From Bog-105 sp965277435 (GTDB lineage Bacteria; Acidobacteriota; Terriglobia; Bryobacterales; Bryobacteraceae), in assembly GCA_965277435.1 (NCBI GenBank), contig OZ255821.1, forward strand, positions 744,001-808,000: a DNA stretch of 64,000 nucleotides. Reading direction: 5' to 3'. Within the stretch, counting starts at the first letter, position 1; each line of letters begins with the position of its first letter. Positions 60,599 to 64,000 of this stretch are shown in pieces. The notes below the pieces were generated by a model. That model saw only the letters and a list, made by a program, of their open reading frames with translations. It made no database searches and was not told where the DNA came from. The position numbers and the translations under genes are program-made.

Positions 60599-61375
60599 CT
60601 AATCGACAGTGCGCGGCGGCCACGCGTAAACGTCCAAATGACTCGAGAAGTAGAGCACTGGTGGAAGTACTGGGAGAACAATGTGCGCGGCGAGGGCGAG
60701 GCTTTCCTGGCGAAGCTCCGCTTCGGCCGGTTGCAGAGTCCACATGCGATGGTGAATGTCGGCGCGGATGAGGCGGCGGCGTGAATGCGTGAAGAGGACA
60801 TAACGCTCAGTGAGAAAGTGGGCTAGCGTACCTGGACTCGACGGCGTCAAAGGCGCACCGGTCTCGCGATAACTTACATCAAGCACGGCTGGCTGGCGCG
60901 CTAACAGGCGATGACTGCGGTAACGCCAGACTTTCGCCTCCTCGCTCATGCGCATCCGGGCGAAAAAATAGGGCAGCCGATACCAGAGGCGAGCCGCGAT
61001 CACGGCGAAAGGATTGTTCGCGTCCAGCGAGAAGAAGTAAACGCCATGATGGCCCGTTTTCGGTTCGCGCACGTAGGTGCGAACGTTCGCTTCAGCAAAG
61101 AGATTTGCACCCGGTAAGCGCGGCAAGCCGCGCACTTGCACAGACTCCATGCGGAATGGAACGACCCCGATCCAGGCTGAACCATCGTAAGTATCTACTT
61201 CAAGTCCTTCTGGAAGAAGCGGCGCAATCTGTTGCGCAGGCACGGGCCAGTGGGCAAAAAGCAAATCGCCCCAGCTCATTTTGATAGCCCAGCTTCCGGC
61301 TGCGAGCGGCCAGGGACGATGGCTCACAATCGAAAGAACATCATCCCCGGCCGCGATTATTGCGCGATTTGGCAC
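60599..61375 (-). CDS. DUF2071 (YqjF-like) family protein
   Basis: The 258-residue protein fits DUF2071: MSWGDLLFAHWPVPAQQIAP with LLPEGLEVDTYDGSAWIGVV, then PFRMESVQVRGLP, NVRTYVREPKTGHHGVYFFS and a VLPPVLYFSSHLDVYAW end. The fold is acetoacetate-decarboxylase-like and the function is unknown. It stands between the aldo/keto reductase and the arabinofuranosidase on the same strand. Confidence 0.88.
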   Translation of the reverse strand: MPNRAIIAAGDDVLSIVSHRPWPLAAGSWAIKMSWGDLLFAHWPVPAQQIAPLLPEGLEVDTYDGSAWIGVVPFRMESVQVRGLPRLPGANLFAEANVRTYVREPKTGHHGVYFFSLDANNPFAVIAARLWYRLPYFFARMRMSEEAKVWRYRSHRLLARQPAVLDVSYRETGAPLTPSSPGTLAHFLTERYVLFTHSRRRLIRADIHHRMWTLQPAEAELRQESLALAAHIVLPVLPPVLYFSSHLDVYAWPPRTVD

Positions 61376-61413
61376 CTGAGTTTTCGATGCTTCAAAACAC
61401 TCGCGCTCGCAAA

Positions 61414-63435
61414 TTACTTATCGAGCTCGATCCGCGTGACGCTAGCGCTCGGAAACGTGTAACTCAATCCGTCGCGCTGAACACTTAACGTAAACTGACT
61501 CGGCGTGATGGCTTCAGGTTCGATCTCGTCATTTCGATCGTAGATGCTGTCGGATTTGAGCGTTTCGACTTTCGCTTTGCCCCGGGCGGCAAAACTCTTG
61601 ACCGTGATGGAGGCAGGTACATCCTGATCAAGATGCCGATTCACGCAGAAGAGTGTCAGTCGCGTCTTCGATTTGTTGAGGGCTGCGACCACATCGAGAT
61701 ACGGAACCTGAGGAATATCGGGTATTCGGGTAACGCCCTGTCGTACATCGTAATCGCCGGCCTTGTTCGAGGCCTTCACCGGAGCGTCAATATCTGCACC
61801 GGCGTAGAGCTGGAACGTGTAATAAGCAGGCGTGCCAAAAACGCGCCCGCGCTTTTTCCAGATGCCGGCAAATTCGACAATACCGGTCATATCGGAAACC
61901 GGCACGATGTCCGCATTTTGCAGCAGCATGTTGAAAAATCCCGCAGTCGTAATCGCGCCAGCCATGTTGTCATAGCGCGGCGCATTCGGAACGCTTCGCT
62001 CCCGGCAGCAGCCCCAGAGCCATTCGGTAAAGGCCACATGAACCTTATCTTGATAGCCCGGTTTCGCATCAATCTGCTCCTGCATCTTGCGCAACTCGCG
62101 GCCGAGTCCCACCGGCATCGCGAAAGCGTCTTCCGCGATCGTATCGGGACTGGGATGCTGATCTTCCACCCGATCGGTCGTGACGACAAAATGAGTGGAA
62201 AGAAAATCAAACGTCCCCGGCGGATTTGTGAGCTGCGCGGCGTTCCATTCGGCGAAATGATCGGGATCCTGGCCGGTTGCGATCAGACGCGCCTGCGGGT
62301 CCACCCGGCGAATGGCTTCGCTGAAAAGCCGCGTGCGTTCCGGCAGTTCCGAAAGCGTGGGCGCCGCCAGATTCCAATTGCCCCAAAGCTCATTACCCAG
62401 TTCCCAAAGCAGGCCGCCGTGCGTAGGCCAGTGTTCGTTAACATAGCGAACCCAGGCAGCGGCCTCTTCAGCAGTACCACTGCCCAGATTCAAAGCAATT
62501 TGCGGCTCGGCCCCGATCAACTGGCAGTAGCGCAGAAACTCGTCCGTACCGAACTGGTTGTATTCCGGAATGCCCCAGGCGATGTTCAGCATGTTAACGC
62601 GCTTGTCGCGTGGACCCACTCCGTCGCGCCAATGATAAGCCGAAGTAAAGTTGCCTCCGAAGCGCACCAGCGGGGTATGCATTTCTTTCGACAGGCGAAC
62701 GATATCGGGATCTAATCCATCAAAAGCATCGGCCGGCATGAGCGATAACTGATCGAGTTCCACGCGTTCATCACCGCTCAACTGCACCACGAAATCGGCC
62801 GGTTCCAGCGGGTGCAACCCGCCCGCAGGAACGGCGAGCGAGAACGTATACTTGTGCCAATGCGCGTCAGATGCCTGAAGAGTCACTTGGCACAAAGACT
62901 GGCCACGCTGGTCCATCTTGCGCAGCGACAGATCGAGTTCGGCGGGGCCGCTCAGGTGCCTTGCATACAGGCTGCCTTCGTAACGCAGTTCGCGGTGTAC
63001 CGGCAGATAGACTTTCTGTTTAATACCGGTCGGCCGATCGGGCACAGCAAACACCGCTAACGAACGCCAAGAGTTGGCGACATCGCCCCAGCGCGGTTCG
63101 TAACGATTGCCTTCGGTGACGTCGAGCGGCTCCCACGGCAGCGGTAGACCCAGTTGCGAAGCACGTTCCAGCGACGGTTCCTGATGAATCATTTCAGCAA
63201 CCCTCCCAGCGCTCCAGAGGTTTTCTTCCAGGCTTGGATTCTGCAGGATCTCCGCCCACAGTCCGTTGTACGTGGAGTTGCCGATAGGTTCCAGAAACGA
63301 ACCGAAGACAGTCCTCGGGATCGTGTAAGCCGCTGGCTGGCCGGCGTCAATTTCAATTTTGGTCTGCGCTAGCGCCGCCGCAGGCAGACAAAACCACAGC
63401 AGCGAAAAAATTAAAAGCTCGTGGCGTATCTTCAA
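61414..63435 (-). CDS. Exported alpha-L-arabinofuranosidase, GH51
   Basis: The 673-residue protein has a signal peptide (LLIFSLLWFCLPAAALAQ), an N-terminal carbohydrate-binding-like domain (about 60-235) and a GH51 barrel. The acid/base Glu349 is in LWELGNELWGNWN and the nucleophile Glu471 in HVAFTEWLWGCC. A C-terminal beta domain follows. It releases arabinose from arabinan or arabinoxylan. It overlaps the next GH51 gene by 4 bp (ATGA), so the two form an operon. Confidence 0.9.
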   Translation of the reverse strand: MKIRHELLIFSLLWFCLPAAALAQTKIEIDAGQPAAYTIPRTVFGSFLEPIGNSTYNGLWAEILQNPSLEENLWSAGRVAEMIHQEPSLERASQLGLPLPWEPLDVTEGNRYEPRWGDVANSWRSLAVFAVPDRPTGIKQKVYLPVHRELRYEGSLYARHLSGPAELDLSLRKMDQRGQSLCQVTLQASDAHWHKYTFSLAVPAGGLHPLEPADFVVQLSGDERVELDQLSLMPADAFDGLDPDIVRLSKEMHTPLVRFGGNFTSAYHWRDGVGPRDKRVNMLNIAWGIPEYNQFGTDEFLRYCQLIGAEPQIALNLGSGTAEEAAAWVRYVNEHWPTHGGLLWELGNELWGNWNLAAPTLSELPERTRLFSEAIRRVDPQARLIATGQDPDHFAEWNAAQLTNPPGTFDFLSTHFVVTTDRVEDQHPSPDTIAEDAFAMPVGLGRELRKMQEQIDAKPGYQDKVHVAFTEWLWGCCRERSVPNAPRYDNMAGAITTAGFFNMLLQNADIVPVSDMTGIVEFAGIWKKRGRVFGTPAYYTFQLYAGADIDAPVKASNKAGDYDVRQGVTRIPDIPQVPYLDVVAALNKSKTRLTLFCVNRHLDQDVPASITVKSFAARGKAKVETLKSDSIYDRNDEIEPEAITPSQFTLSVQRDGLSYTFPSASVTRIELDK

Positions 63436-64000
63436 TTCGTTTCACCTGGTTGAATATGTAACTTGAGTTCGACTACGCTCACCGAACGAGCAGCAAAGCG
63501 CATGGGTTCGTTGGGTTTGAGCGGACGTTCTCTGGGAGTGAATATATCCGGACGGTCTTGATTGACATATTCCCTGGACTCTTCCGGCGCGATCTCCAAC
63601 AGACGGGCACTCACGATTGCCGTCCCTTTCACAAACAAAGACGCGGTAACCGGGCGGCCGAAATCGAGGTTGACGACATGCACGTAAATTTTGTCAGCGC
63701 TTCGAGAAGCGGCGACATCCAGACTGGACGGACCACTCGCCGCGACGCCGTGCTGTCCATTATTCTTGGCGAAGAGACGCGCAATCGAGCCTACCGGCAT
63801 CAGGAACGAACGCCCCTTGGGAACGGGCAACGCGACGGCCGTGACGGTCCAGCGCGAACCCTGAAAATCGGCTGCTGTGGCGATCTTCACTCGAGCACCG
63901 TGGCGCTGATAAATGTTCAGTGATCGCGCATGATACACGGCCGAAAGCCACTCGTACAGGATAGGATTCGTGTTATGCGGTTTCAGGCTCAAATGCCCTT
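63432..64000 (-). CDS. GH51 alpha-L-arabinofuranosidase, C-terminal part (runs off the window)
   Basis: The frame stays open to the right edge. It shows the GH51 C-terminal region: NPILYEWLSAVYHARSLNIY, HGARVKIATAADFQGSRWTV, and a final beta domain with DKIYVHVVNLDFGRPVTASL and PMRFAARSVSVVELKL. No ATG is needed at the visible end; a TTG at 63992 is probably internal. It lies directly upstream of the complete GH51 gene, as a tandem pair for plant polysaccharide use. Confidence 0.75.
   Translation of the reverse strand, partial: GHLSLKPHNTNPILYEWLSAVYHARSLNIYQRHGARVKIATAADFQGSRWTVTAVALPVPKGRSFLMPVGSIARLFAKNNGQHGVAASGPSSLDVAASRSADKIYVHVVNLDFGRPVTASLFVKGTAIVSARLLEIAPEESREYVNQDRPDIFTPRERPLKPNEPMRFAARSVSVVELKLHIQPGETN

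Noticed and set aside
1..64000. CRISPR arrays, rRNA genes, prophage structural modules, secretion or antiphage systems
   Set aside because: I saw no regularly spaced repeats with spacers, no rRNA sequence and no such gene sets in the window.

Overview
The window most likely comes from an Acidobacteriota chromosome, probably Bryobacterales/Solibacter-like. The evidence is a duplicated orphan ABC permease of the ADOP type behind a PadR regulator, a small conserved membrane protein next to lexA that I associate with this phylum, and many secreted polysaccharide-active, quinoprotein and sialidase-like enzymes with moderately high GC. The lineage call is from protein families only.

Layout. 1-5.3 kb: start of a kumamolisin-type protease, a class A PBP1B-like penicillin-binding protein, a DUF2130 protein and tRNA-Val(TAC). 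5.3-13.2 kb: a decaying accessory island. It holds a complete ISNCY-type element with 21-bp perfect inverted repeats, a single-gene IS200/IS605 element, and pseudogenes of a VKOR-like protein, a short-chain dehydrogenase, a GMC oxidoreductase, a DUF1440 protein and a YCII protein. A fragment of dihydroorotase is embedded in the GMC pseudogene. 13.2-30.4 kb: a DUF899-SnoaL fusion, a pectate-lyase-like protein, two polytopic glycosyltransferase-like proteins, AIM24, MsrB, FmdB, a receiver protein, LexA, a LolA-like protein, an acyltransferase, an OmpR-type two-component system, and PadR/ADOP. 30.4-35.8 kb: an aldonolactone-oxidase-like flavoprotein, MgtC, and a five-gene metal-handling operon on the minus strand.

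36-53 kb holds the division and cell wall (dcw) cluster on the minus strand, read mraZ-rsmH-ftsL-ftsI-murE-(RAYT)-murF-mraY-murD-ftsW-murG-murC-ftsQ-ftsA-ftsZ. murB and ddl are missing. A REP-associated tyrosine transposase flanked by REP-like palindromes sits between murE and murF, and further copies of the palindrome lie in other intergenic gaps. 53-64 kb: a FliB-type methylase, a PQQ/cytochrome c dehydrogenase with a DUF1080 partner, a phosphatase-superfamily protein, an aldo/keto reductase, a DUF2071 protein and two GH51 arabinofuranosidases.

The most striking signal is in the metal operon. A heavy-metal-associated (HMA) domain protein has an in-frame TGA exactly where the first cysteine of its GMxCxxC motif should be. 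Eleven nucleotides after the TGA there is a 17-nt hairpin with GU in its loop, the same spacing and size as the minimal E. coli fdhF SECIS hairpin. I read this as a probable selenocysteine-containing (UxxC) metal-binding protein. Its operon also encodes a MerT-like membrane protein, an outer membrane barrel, a cysteine-rich small protein and a sialidase-fold protein.
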